Shown here piece by piece: positions 7,301 to 14,336 of a stretch of DNA of 28,602 nt. Numbering within the stretch: position 1 is the first letter of the stretch; the number at the start of each line of letters is the position of its first letter. The position numbers were made by a program, and so were the translations under genes. The DNA is from a virus: IMG/VR virus record IMGVR_UViG_3300042354_000005, positions 1 to 28,602 of that record, one strand, 5' to 3'. The notes below the pieces were generated by a model that saw nothing but the letters and a program-made list of their open reading frames with translations, did not search any database and had not been told where the DNA came from.

Positions 7301-7651
7301 ATGATATATATTGAGCAAGGTGTAATAAATCAAATAGTTTTGACCTTAACAGAGGTGACTACTGTGCCTACTCCTCATTATTTATTTGCTTTTACAAATG
7401 AAATGAATACTACTAGTAGCACTCAGCTATTTACTACTGCAGATTTAAGCTTATGGCCGGAAAGATATAATCTTTTTTCACTTAATGAGCCGGTAGACAT
7501 CACATTATTACAAGGACAATTTACATATCAAATATACGAAAGCTCTACACCTTATATTTTACCTTTAACTATTGCACAATCCACAGGTGTAGTTATAGAA
7601 GAAGGTAGAATGGTAGTTAGTGGAGCAGTAGGCACATCAATATACGATTAA
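7301..7651 (+). CDS. Small structural protein of Bacteroidota phages, function unknown
   Basis: A 116-residue protein with a beta-sandwich-like pattern: MIYIEQGVINQIVLTLTEV, YLFAFTNEMN, SLWPERYNLFSL, FTYQIYES, and a closing GVVIEEGRMVV. This pattern (initial 'I-x-x-G-x-x-N-x-x-x-L-T', then 'Y-L-F-x-F-T-N', then 'P-E-R-Y-N') recurs in virion-associated small proteins of Bacteroidota phages as I recall them. The gene lies two bases before the portal gene. I infer a virion role but cannot name the exact position in the particle. Confidence 0.55.
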   Translation: MIYIEQGVINQIVLTLTEVTTVPTPHYLFAFTNEMNTTSSTQLFTTADLSLWPERYNLFSLNEPVDITLLQGQFTYQIYESSTPYILPLTIAQSTGVVIEEGRMVVSGAVGTSIYD

Positions 7652-7653
7652 TT

Positions 7654-8988
7654 ATGGCTTGGTACAACTTATTTAAAAAAGAAAATAAAACGGCAGAAAT
7701 GGTAGAGGGATATCAATCTTTTTCTACTCCATTCTTACCTGTAGGTAAAGGCGATTTGTCACTACCCTATGTAAATGGTAGATATAGTACCAATATGTGG
7801 GTGAGATTTGGAAACGATAATCTTTTCCCGGAGCTACTTAACCAAATGTATTTTTCTAGTCCATTACACGGAGCAATATGCGACTATAAAACTAACGCTG
7901 TAATTGGTGGTGGTTTCGCTTTAGCTACTGACAAGCTAACAACTCCCGAGAAATTGGAGTTGTATATGTTTGAGAGAAAAACGAAATTAAAACACATAGT
8001 AAAAGCTGTTACTCGTCAGCTAATTGTACACAACAGAATTTACTTTAAACTATGTTTTGATAGCACCAAGAAATTAGTCAAGATTGAAAATATATCACCG
8101 GAAAAAGTAAGGATATCTAGGTTTAAAGATATGTATTACCTGTGTGACGATTGGAGTACCAATATAGAGATTACAAGTATCAAACCTTACCACGTTGCTT
8201 GTTCAGATTATGAACAATTATATTGCTACGAGATTAAGTCTTTGGGTCAAGATTATTATTCCTTACCTCAATACAGCTCGGCACTTAATTTTGCGTTTCT
8301 TTCGGGCGAATTAAGTTTTTTCGCTAAATCTAATATCCAAAACTCAATTTTCCCTAGCTTTGCTATGATGTTTCCAAAACGTCCACAGTCTGAGGAAGAG
8401 AAACATATGATAAAAGAGACGCTTGAGCGATTAAAAGGAGCGTCAAATAGTGGGAAAGCTGTAGCATTTTTTGCTAATAGTCAAGAGCAATTACCAAAGA
8501 TTGAGGCATTGCCAAATAACAATAATGACAAGCTGTTCCAAGAGGCCTCTCAGTTAAACACGGAACAAATTTGCTTTGCTCATACGATTGACCCAATTTT
8601 AATGGGTGTAAGAACTACAGGAAGTCTAGGAGGTGGAGCAGATATTAAACAAGCGTATGTTATATTTGAGAAAAATGTAGTAATGGAGTTAAGAAGTTGC
8701 GTATCTGTAATCTTTAACGAATTATTAACTATTGCTAAGATACCTGCTGAATTTACCATCAATAACTTTCAAATTATTAACGAAAATATTGTTGAGCTTG
8801 AAGGCGACACCTCAAAAACGAATGACGCTTTAAATAGTCTTAGTCCACTAGTAGCTACAAAGGTACTTGAGACAATGACAATTAACGAGGTGAGAGCCTT
8901 AGCATCTTTACCACCAATAGAAGGCGGAGATTTAACACAAAGTGCATCTAATGCTATAGTAGTAACCCCAACAACACCAATTGTATAA
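7654..8988 (+). CDS. Portal protein
   Basis: A 444-residue protein. Residues about 45-75 (VRFGNDNLFPELLNQMYFSSPLHGAICDYKTNAVIGGG) are typical of portal N-terminal domains: a hydrophobic 'NxLFP' start followed by a helix of contacts and a 'K-x-x-x-I-x-G' segment. The middle includes YYSLPQYSSAL and the long stem-helix region with RTTGSLGGGADIKQAY, which fits the ring-forming clip and stem part of portals. The portal forms the dodecameric DNA entry channel and binds TerL. Its stop overlaps the next start by one base (TAATG). It is unusual that it lies downstream of the capsid gene and far from TerL. Confidence 0.75.
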   Translation: MAWYNLFKKENKTAEMVEGYQSFSTPFLPVGKGDLSLPYVNGRYSTNMWVRFGNDNLFPELLNQMYFSSPLHGAICDYKTNAVIGGGFALATDKLTTPEKLELYMFERKTKLKHIVKAVTRQLIVHNRIYFKLCFDSTKKLVKIENISPEKVRISRFKDMYYLCDDWSTNIEITSIKPYHVACSDYEQLYCYEIKSLGQDYYSLPQYSSALNFAFLSGELSFFAKSNIQNSIFPSFAMMFPKRPQSEEEKHMIKETLERLKGASNSGKAVAFFANSQEQLPKIEALPNNNNDKLFQEASQLNTEQICFAHTIDPILMGVRTTGSLGGGADIKQAYVIFEKNVVMELRSCVSVIFNELLTIAKIPAEFTINNFQIINENIVELEGDTSKTNDALNSLSPLVATKVLETMTINEVRALASLPPIEGGDLTQSASNAIVVTPTTPIV

Positions 8989-9554
8989 TGCTATATTTCA
9001 TAACTGAAACATATTTAAAAGTAAACACCCCTATAACGGCTAATGTAGATGTTACAGATGTTACACCTTACATAGCTACTCAGGCAGCTTTAAGGGTACA
9101 GCCAATTTTGGGAACTACTTTCTATAATCATATGTTAACGGCTTACAACGCTCAAACATTAACCCCGGATGAGATTGATTTAGTAGAATTTATTCAACCT
9201 GTTATTGCTTGGAGGTCTGCAGAAGATGCTGTATTTGGTTTGACTTATCAATTAAAAAATAAAGGTTTACAAACTCAATCCGGAGATTACTCTGCTAGTG
9301 TATCTCGTAATGAAGTAGCTTTTGGAATGGAACACTACGCTCAAAAAGCTAGTTTCTTTGAGCAAAGACTTATTAGATGGTTACTTACTAACAAGAATCT
9401 ATTCCCAATATTTATTTCAGCTACAAATACTGATACTGATTTACGCCCAATGTTTAATCATTGCAACTGTATAACACCTTATCAATTAACTTGTACAGGT
9501 TTATGTGGGAACTTTTTAGAGAATGGATATAACAACGCAATTCTTGTAATATGA
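8988..9554 (+). CDS. Putative head-tail adaptor (DUF6712-like)
   Basis: A 188-residue protein beginning MLYFITETYLKVNTPITANV with a helical body, including IATQAALRVQPILGTTFYNHML. That 'I..A...I.P.LG..FY..L' pattern resembles gp6-type adaptors of Bacteroidota phages (DUF6712-like). Immediately after the portal is the usual place for an adaptor that extends the portal ring. The C-terminal 40 residues contain a Cys cluster (NHCNCITPYQLTCTGLCGNF), which could be a metal- or disulphide-stabilised tail. The gene is translationally coupled to portal (TAATG) and overlaps the holin start by four bases. Confidence 0.6.
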   Translation: MLYFITETYLKVNTPITANVDVTDVTPYIATQAALRVQPILGTTFYNHMLTAYNAQTLTPDEIDLVEFIQPVIAWRSAEDAVFGLTYQLKNKGLQTQSGDYSASVSRNEVAFGMEHYAQKASFFEQRLIRWLLTNKNLFPIFISATNTDTDLRPMFNHCNCITPYQLTCTGLCGNFLENGYNNAILVI

Positions 9555-10042
9555 GAATGCAGTTAGCTATCTTATTAACCACAATTAAACAATCAATGAT
9601 GCAACTATTAGCTGTTATTGGCGCTTTCTTTTTACCAATATCCGGCATATTATTTTTAATTGGTTTCGCTATTGTCTTAGATACGCTAACAGGTATTTGG
9701 AAAGCTAAAAAACTCAAGATTCAAATTACATCAAGAAAACTTTCGGCCATTGTATCAAAATTCTTTTTATATGAGGTGGCAGTTATTGGATTCTATCTTA
9801 TAGACTTTTGGATACTTAACGATATAATTTTAAAATTCTTTTCTGTTCCTTTAATGCTTACAAAAATACTTTCACTAGTGCTAGTAAGCATCGAGACCAT
9901 CTCTATTAATGAGAATATAAAAGCAGTAAAAGGGGTGGACATATGGCAAGGCCTTAAAAACCTTTTCGCAAGAGCTAAAGAAATTAAAACGGATTTAAAT
10001 GGAATTAGACATAACGAAGATAGTTCAACACCGACTATCTGA
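9551..10042 (+). CDS. Phage holin (toxin-secretion/lysis holin family)
   Basis: A 163-residue membrane protein with a hydrophobic segment at about residues 17-45 (LLAVIGAFFLPISGILFLIG), then the motif IVLDTLTGIWKAKK, and further hydrophobic segments around 70-115. The D-x-x-T-G-I-x-x-A motif is the hallmark of the PF05105 holin family. Holins permeabilise the inner membrane at the lysis time and release the endolysin. The gene overlaps the amidase by 44 bases, forming a lysis cassette of holin, amidase and spanin. The start codon overlaps the adaptor stop (ATGA). Confidence 0.85.
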   Translation: MRMQLAILLTTIKQSMMQLLAVIGAFFLPISGILFLIGFAIVLDTLTGIWKAKKLKIQITSRKLSAIVSKFFLYEVAVIGFYLIDFWILNDIILKFFSVPLMLTKILSLVLVSIETISINENIKAVKGVDIWQGLKNLFARAKEIKTDLNGIRHNEDSSTPTI

Positions 10043-10646
10043 CAATCAATTTGTAGATGAGCTTACGGACAAAAGACAAATCTATTTGCATCATACTGCA
10101 GGTAATTCTGACGCTGTATCCGTAGCTAAATTTTTCAATCAGAAAGTTGGCAAAGTAGCGACTGCTTTTATCATTGGTGGTAATGGTACAATTGTGCAAT
10201 GCTTTAGCTCTAAAAATTGGGCTTATCACTTAGGACTTAAGCAAGAAGTTTTTGAAGAGATGGGAGTAACTTACCGAAGCTTAGATAGGCTATCTGTAGG
10301 AATAGAAATTTGTAACTATGGACAACTTACAAAAAAGAACGGATACTTTTATAACTATGTAGGAGGGAAGGTAGACTATACACAGGTAACAGAACTACCA
10401 ACTAAATATAAAGGTTATATCTATTGGCAAAAATACACGGATGCACAAATTGAATCCACTAGACAATTGCTAGTCTACCTGTGTAATCAATACAACATTC
10501 CCAAAGATTATTTTGCTAGTATTTTTGACATAGACAAACGAGCTTTGAGAGGAGAGCCGGGAATCTTTACACATAATAGCGTACGTCACGACAAAAGCGA
10601 TATATATCCTTGTCCTCGTATGATTGAAATGTTAAAGGCGTTATAA
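9999..10646 (+). CDS. Endolysin: N-acetylmuramoyl-L-alanine amidase (amidase_2 / PGRP type)
   Basis: A 215-residue protein that cleaves the bond between N-acetylmuramic acid and L-alanine in peptidoglycan. YLHHTAGNSDAVSV at about residues 29-42 gives the first zinc His, WAYHLG follows, LDRLSVGIEICNYG carries the SVGIE motif of type 2 amidases, and THNSVRHDKSDIYPCP at about 191-206 has the second probable zinc His and the K-x-D/C metal/catalytic region. No signal peptide is seen, so export depends on the holin. No separate wall-binding domain is present. The start overlaps the holin by 44 bases, a tight lysis arrangement. Confidence 0.9.
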   Translation: MELDITKIVQHRLSDNQFVDELTDKRQIYLHHTAGNSDAVSVAKFFNQKVGKVATAFIIGGNGTIVQCFSSKNWAYHLGLKQEVFEEMGVTYRSLDRLSVGIEICNYGQLTKKNGYFYNYVGGKVDYTQVTELPTKYKGYIYWQKYTDAQIESTRQLLVYLCNQYNIPKDYFASIFDIDKRALRGEPGIFTHNSVRHDKSDIYPCPRMIEMLKAL

Positions 10647-10669
10647 ATTTAAATTTACTCTTATCCATA

Positions 10670-11116
10670 ATGAAAAAACTACTCGCATTTTTAAGCGTTT
10701 TAACGCTACTTAGTTGTTCCTCCGAACGAATGGCTCAATACCACTATAAGAAAGCTCTTAAACACGGCTTAAAGCTTGTACAAGATAGCGACACTATTCG
10801 TATTACTACTATTGATTCTGTTCCTGTAATAGTAAATGATACTATCATTTGGGAAAAGATAATAACTACAAAGGACTCTGTGCTGTTTTTTAAAAATGTG
10901 TATATTCCTAAGACCCGTTTTCAAACACGAATAGAATATAAGTATAAGACTCAAATATTAAAGCAAGATGTATTAAAATATAAGTACATTTACAAAGAAG
11001 CTAAGATACAAAAAGCAAAAACTAATTGGAGGCTATTCTTTATAGGTTTTATTTGTGGTGTAGCTTTGTTTTTTATCCTGCGATTAATAGACAAATTATA
11101 TAACCCATTTAAATGA
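10670..11116 (+). CDS. Candidate unimolecular spanin (lipoprotein with C-terminal membrane anchor)
   Basis: A 148-residue protein. The N-terminus MKKLLAFLSVLTLLSCSS is a lipoprotein signal with lipobox L-L-S-C and the modified Cys at residue 16. The middle (about 20-117) is charged, beta-leaning then helical. Residues about 120-140 (NWRLFFIGFICGVALFFILR) form a C-terminal transmembrane segment. A protein held to the outer membrane by a lipid and to the inner membrane by a C-terminal segment is the design of a u-spanin (T1 gp11 type), which fuses the membranes in the last step of lysis. It lies just after the amidase gene, where spanins occur. The function is inferred from topology and place. 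Confidence 0.7.
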   Translation: MKKLLAFLSVLTLLSCSSERMAQYHYKKALKHGLKLVQDSDTIRITTIDSVPVIVNDTIIWEKIITTKDSVLFFKNVYIPKTRFQTRIEYKYKTQILKQDVLKYKYIYKEAKIQKAKTNWRLFFIGFICGVALFFILRLIDKLYNPFK

Positions 11117-11889
11117 CTAGAAACAGACTATTTTTCGACATTGAGACTAGTTTTAATGTTGGAATCTTTTGGCGTAGTGGTTACAACTTAACCATTAACC
11201 CGGGTGACATCATTCACGAGAGAGCTATTATATGCATCTGCTATAAATGGGAAGGGGAAGAGGAAGTACACAGCCTTGAATGGGACTCAAAACAATCTGA
11301 TAAGGCAATGCTTAAGAAATTCTTAAAGGTTATGGCTCAAGCAAATGAAATTGTGGCTCACAATGGCGATAGATTTGATATGAAATGGCTAAGGACAAGG
11401 TGCATATTTCACGGCCTAGCTATGCCACCAATTCATAACACCATTGATACACTAAAAGAGGCTAAAAGGTATTTTAATTTTAATTCTAATAAGCTAGACT
11501 ATATTGCTAAATTCTTAGGAGTTGGAGCTAAGATGGACACCGGAGGTCTTGACTTATGGAAAGACATTGTATTTAAGAAATCACCTGAGGCAATGGCTAA
11601 GATGGTAGCTTACTGCCAAATGGATGTAAACGTATTACAGGCTGTATTTGAAAAACTGAATACATACACTCAATCTAAAGTAAACTATGCCGTGTTAAGA
11701 GGTGGTGACAAATACGAATGCCCTCAATGTGGTACTCATAATGTACGTTATAATAAGAAAGTAACCACCACAGCCGGAACAATACATCATTGGCTAGTAT
11801 GTAACCCTTGTGCAAAGTATTTTAAAGTTAATAACAATACATACCAAGATTGGATAAAGGATAAGATTATAAAGAAAAATATTTCCTAG
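11113..11889 (+). CDS. DEDDy-type 3'-5' exonuclease (DnaQ/RNase H fold) with C-terminal zinc ribbon
   Basis: A 258-residue protein. Exo I motif FFDIET at residues 7-12, Exo II HNGDRFD at 83-89, and Exo III YCQMD at 167-171 give the full D-E-D-D set, with the Y-x-x-x-D of the DEDDy class. This resembles the 3'-5' exonuclease of DNA polymerases and the YprB RNase H-like group. A C-terminal zinc ribbon, Cys203/206 and Cys230/233 (ECPQCG, LVCNPC), may bind nucleic acid. The start overlaps the spanin stop (ATGA). It is the last gene before a strong terminator, an odd place for a DNA-metabolism enzyme; it is most likely a late-transcribed exonuclease. Confidence 0.8.
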   Translation: MTRNRLFFDIETSFNVGIFWRSGYNLTINPGDIIHERAIICICYKWEGEEEVHSLEWDSKQSDKAMLKKFLKVMAQANEIVAHNGDRFDMKWLRTRCIFHGLAMPPIHNTIDTLKEAKRYFNFNSNKLDYIAKFLGVGAKMDTGGLDLWKDIVFKKSPEAMAKMVAYCQMDVNVLQAVFEKLNTYTQSKVNYAVLRGGDKYECPQCGTHNVRYNKKVTTTAGTIHHWLVCNPCAKYFKVNNNTYQDWIKDKIIKKNIS

Positions 11890-11918
11890 ATTTGTAACAA
11901 GTTTATTGGTTAGTTAGA

Positions 11919-11957
11919 AGCCCCTGCATCTTTGGTTAGTTTGGCAGGGGTTTTTTT
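11919..11957 (+). terminator. Strong intrinsic terminator closing the late operon
   Basis: CCCCTGC (11921-11927) pairs perfectly with GCAGGGG (11944-11950) around a 16-base loop and is followed by seven T residues. It ends the lysis/exonuclease unit and insulates the following early promoter region. Confidence 0.85.
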
Positions 11958-12332
11958 GTGTCCTAATTTTACAAAGATTTGTGACGGTTTAAACCAACAT
12001 AATAGCTGTAATGGTAGCGTAATGTAAGATATAACTAACATAATAACCCCTTTATGTAAAGTATATTTAAGGTTATATCCTTATTCCTTATGTATAAATT
12101 AAGGCTATTCCTTTACATAATGGTGAAATTAAGTATAAATCACCCTGATTAATTAAATTTCCTTATTTAGAATGATTATAAATTACATATCTAAAATGTA
12201 ATAAAATCAAGGGTTTTAAAAAAAGATTGTAAATAATTTAAAAAAAATGTCAATAAAATTTGGTCAGTAAAATAATGCACTCTATATTTGCGTATAACAA
12301 AACGGAATACTAACCAATTAAAACTAACCAAA
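11958..12332. promoter_or_regulatory. Non-coding early control region with dyad repeats
   Basis: About 375 bases with no credible gene. It holds short inverted copies of TTATGTAAAG (near 12054-12063) and CTTTACATAA (about 12111-12120), a near-palindrome AAGGTTATATCCTT (about 12070-12083), other CCTTAT/AAGG repeats, a GGTGA...TCACC hairpin around 12122-12144, and long A/T runs before the early promoter. This is a plausible operator or origin-linked region; no known binding site was recognised. An upstream TTG at 12288 could extend the next frame but falls inside the promoter. Confidence 0.5.
12259..12290 (+). promoter_or_regulatory. Bacteroidota-type early promoter P1
   Basis: TTTG at 12259-12262, then 20 bases, then TATATTTG at 12283-12290, which matches the -33/-7 consensus TTTG-N19-21-TAnnTTTG of Bacteroidota housekeeping sigma factors. 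It lies about 42 bases ahead of the first early gene and resembles the promoter at 17120 along about 39 bases (29 identical). Confidence 0.75.
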
Positions 12333-12566
12333 ATGAAAGCAGAAATTTTAAAAGCAATATCAGAAAGAAAAATAATTACTATTTATGATTTAAAATTTAA
12401 GTCATTAAAAAATTACGAAGGGGAAATTGAATACAGAATGAACTCATTAAAAAATGTTCAAAAATGGGAAATTTATGAAAATAAAAAAGATTATACAAAG
12501 GCAATAATGCAAAGAGTAAATTATTATACCAAAAAAGGCTTTGCTAATGTAATTGAAATTAATTAA
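12333..12566 (+). CDS. Small early protein of unknown function
   Basis: A 77-residue basic protein (MKAEILKAISERKIITIYDL...) and the first gene behind the early promoter P1. The ATG at 12333 is chosen because it follows the recurring leader AACTAACCAAA; an upstream TTG falls inside the promoter. The sequence alternates strand (IITIYDLKF) and helix, with many Lys/Asn/Tyr, and no recognised motif. Genes at this position are often host-takeover factors, which here is only a suggestion from place. Confidence 0.65.
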   Translation: MKAEILKAISERKIITIYDLKFKSLKNYEGEIEYRMNSLKNVQKWEIYENKKDYTKAIMQRVNYYTKKGFANVIEIN

Positions 12567-12589
12567 TACTAACCTTTAAAAACTAACCA

Positions 12590-12751
12590 ATGAAAAACTT
12601 TATTGAAATCCTTGACTTTCTAGAAGAGCAACAAAAAGCAAATGAGTTGACAACTTACCAATTGCATTTAATAATCCAAACAATGGCTACATTTATCCAC
12701 GATGAAAACCTAAAAGAAATCGAAACAGCCTTTAACATTTTTAAAAACTAA
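12590..12751 (+). CDS. Small early helical protein, unknown
   Basis: A 53-residue protein from the ATG at 12590, directly after the leader AAAAACTAACCA. It begins MKNFIEILDFLEEQQKANEL and is strongly helical and acidic. The stop at 12751 lies three bases before the next gene's ATG. The matched leader sequence, tight spacing and codon use like its neighbours support translation. No function recognised. Confidence 0.55.
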   Translation: MKNFIEILDFLEEQQKANELTTYQLHLIIQTMATFIHDENLKEIETAFNIFKN

Positions 12752-12754
12752 CCT

Positions 12755-12892
12755 ATGAAAACTAAACTAAAAGATTTAATCTATTATTTCACCCCTCTTA
12801 CAGATGAGCATAGAGACATTTTAAGCACCTCGGCCGTGTTTATATTGTTTTGGGTAGGTGTTTACATCACTTGCTTTATTACTAACCTTTAA
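12755..12892 (+). CDS. Small single-span membrane protein, unknown
   Basis: A 45-residue protein with a hydrophilic N-terminal half (KDLIYYFTPLTDEHRDI) and a C-terminal hydrophobic segment at about residues 24-43 (STSAVFILFWVGVYITCFI). It follows the CTAACCT leader three bases after the preceding stop and precedes the next gene by 11 bases, so it belongs to the early operon. It could be a membrane-associated host-interaction peptide, which is speculation. Confidence 0.5.
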   Translation: MKTKLKDLIYYFTPLTDEHRDILSTSAVFILFWVGVYITCFITNL

Positions 12893-12903
12893 AACGCTTT
12901 AAA

Positions 12904-13239
12904 ATGAATTTAACAGAAGACTTACAAATTGAAAAGTACACAGCCTCGTTATGGTATGAGGTAGGAAGAATTGAATTTATACTTGATTTTGAATGGAGCT
13001 TTGTCTCTTTTGATGAGGAAACCAATGAATGCATAGTGGATGTATGGCTAGAAAAGGGTGAGCAATGGCACAACAACATATGCCATCCATTTACACCTGC
13101 AAAAGACGAACTAAAAGAAATAATAACGGCTATAGAGGATAGCATCTTAGAAGACCCTGAGCGATTTGGTGTATGTGAATGGGAGGAAGGTAACCGAGAT
13201 TTTTATAATGACTTAAATAATGATAGAGATGACAGATAA
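12904..13239 (+). CDS. Early acidic protein, unknown
   Basis: A 111-residue protein with a beta-like start (YTASLWYEVGRIEFILDFEWSF), a central IVDVWLEKGEQW segment, and an acidic helical end (DELKEIITAIEDSI, then Asp/Asn-rich). No signal peptide, membrane segment or known catalytic motif. It overlaps the following small gene by 11 bases. This looks like an ordinary early phage protein; the function is not recognised. Confidence 0.6.
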   Translation: MNLTEDLQIEKYTASLWYEVGRIEFILDFEWSFVSFDEETNECIVDVWLEKGEQWHNNICHPFTPAKDELKEIITAIEDSILEDPERFGVCEWEEGNRDFYNDLNNDRDDR

Positions 13240-13393
13240 TACAAGTCCAAGACCAACTAACTTCAGCTTACAGACCAAAATGGATTGGTGGAAAAACAAA
13301 AAGAGCGAAGGAGACAAAGGTGGCAGCTTTAACTTACAGCTTTACCTAGACTACCTCAGCACATTAGATAACCAAATAAAAAAAGACAAATGA
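13229..13393 (+). CDS. Small early protein, unknown
   Basis: A 54-residue protein (MTDNTSPRPTNFSLQTKMDW...), with a WWKNKKSEGDKGG basic centre and a short helical end. The start overlaps the previous gene by 11 bases and the stop overlaps the next ATG (ATGA at 13390). The coupling at both ends supports it as real despite its size. No function recognised. Confidence 0.5.
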   Translation: MTDNTSPRPTNFSLQTKMDWWKNKKSEGDKGGSFNLQLYLDYLSTLDNQIKKDK

Positions 13394-13632
13394 AAACAGC
13401 AGTACAGCAGGTATTCTCTGAACTAGAGGAACTGCACCCCAACTTATTCAATGTGTACACCACAGAAGGTAAAGAGTTTATTAACCACTTTCATAAGTAT
13501 CTAGCAATAGAGAAAGAGCAGATAGAGGAAGCGTATAACGTTGGTTATTATATGAATAAGGATAACTCAATTATGAATTGTGAGGAATACTACGAAGAAA
13601 CCTTTAAACCTGAAAGCAATGAATCAGTATAG
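13390..13632 (+). CDS. Small conserved-looking phage protein, unknown
   Basis: An 80-residue helical acidic protein with the pattern 'F...FHKYLAIEKEQIEEAYNVGYYM...EEYYEETF'. This arrangement (E-K-E-Q-I-x-x-A-Y, then a Y-Y-E-E-T-F end) is familiar from small proteins encoded near replication genes of Bacteroidota phages and prophages. Its role is unknown to me. It is coupled to the previous gene by ATGA. Confidence 0.6.
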   Translation: MKTAVQQVFSELEELHPNLFNVYTTEGKEFINHFHKYLAIEKEQIEEAYNVGYYMNKDNSIMNCEEYYEETFKPESNESV

Positions 13633-13633
13633 G

Positions 13634-13804
13634 ATGATGAGAGTAATAAAACTAATACAGTTTTTACAGGTTAAGCCTAGACCCATTCATTCAATGGCTA
13701 GATACTTAGGAATAAGTACTAGGTCAGTATACAGGTACTTAAAGATGTATGAAGAGATAGGCTATAAATTAGAAAAAATTAACAATAAATATTTAATCAA
13801 ATGA
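13634..13804 (+). CDS. Small helix-turn-helix DNA-binding protein
   Basis: About 56 residues from the ATG at 13634; an in-frame ATG at 13619 would add five residues and overlap the previous gene. RPIHSMARYLGISTRSVYRYLKMYEEIGYKL is a clear winged-helix/HTH_11-type DNA-binding segment ('mArylgiStRsvyRyl'). It could regulate early transcription. The stop overlaps the next small gene by four bases (ATGA at 13801). Confidence 0.65.
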   Translation: MMRVIKLIQFLQVKPRPIHSMARYLGISTRSVYRYLKMYEEIGYKLEKINNKYLIK

Positions 13805-13947
13805 AAAGGTATAAAGTAACTTACAATTATTTCATAGACGGAAAAAAACGAATAGCTATCAGAATACTAGAAGCACTAGATAGAGAACACGCAATAATGC
13901 AAATGGCTATGTGGCCAAAACTAATATTAAAAGTAGAAACATTATGA
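13801..13947 (+). CDS. Very small protein, unknown
   Basis: A 48-residue basic protein starting at the ATGA overlap with the HTH gene. The pattern YKVTYNYFIDGKKRIAIRIL then EALDREHAIMQM suggests a small beta-beta-alpha domain. The stop overlaps the start of the DnaA-like gene (ATGA at 13944). The double coupling supports expression. No function recognised. Confidence 0.5.
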   Translation: MKRYKVTYNYFIDGKKRIAIRILEALDREHAIMQMAMWPKLILKVETL

Positions 13948-14333
13948 TTGAAAGAATAGAACAGATTATCGAAGAACAAAATTTAAGGGAAAAATCAAGA
14001 TACAGGTATTTAGTACACAGGAGATGGTTTTTATTTGGAATCTTGCGTAAACACGGAATAATTTACAAACGAATAGGCGAGATGTTTAACTTAAACCATT
14101 CAACTATTTTATATGGGATGGCAATGGCTGACTTTTACGAGCGCCAAAAAGACGAACTTTACTTACTTGATACGATGGAGCTACAAAAAGAATTTGCCGG
14201 AGTAGAAATAGTATTCCATCAGCGCAATCTTATTGATGACATTCACAATTGCAAATCAATGAATGAACTTTCAGTTATTCAATGTCGATTAAAAAACAAT
14301 CAATACTTAAACTATAACAATTTAAATCATTAA
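13944..14333 (+). CDS. DnaA domain IV-like DNA-binding protein, putative replication protein
   Basis: A 129-residue protein from the ATG at 13944 (ATGA overlap); an in-frame ATG upstream at 13911 is less likely. Residues 38-60, HGIIYKRIGEMFNLNHSTIL, match the DnaA domain IV pattern (IG..F...HST) used to bind DnaA boxes. There is no AAA+ domain, so it would be a stand-alone DNA-binding module. The next gene is a replication protein, so a role at the origin or in control of replication genes is plausible. It could instead be a transcription regulator. Confidence 0.6.
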   Translation: MIERIEQIIEEQNLREKSRYRYLVHRRWFLFGILRKHGIIYKRIGEMFNLNHSTILYGMAMADFYERQKDELYLLDTMELQKEFAGVEIVFHQRNLIDDIHNCKSMNELSVIQCRLKNNQYLNYNNLNH

Positions 14334-14336
14334 GAG

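Noticed and set aside
12288-12332. TTG-initiated extension of the first early gene
   Set aside because: It would begin within the -7 promoter element itself, so it cannot be on the P1 transcript.
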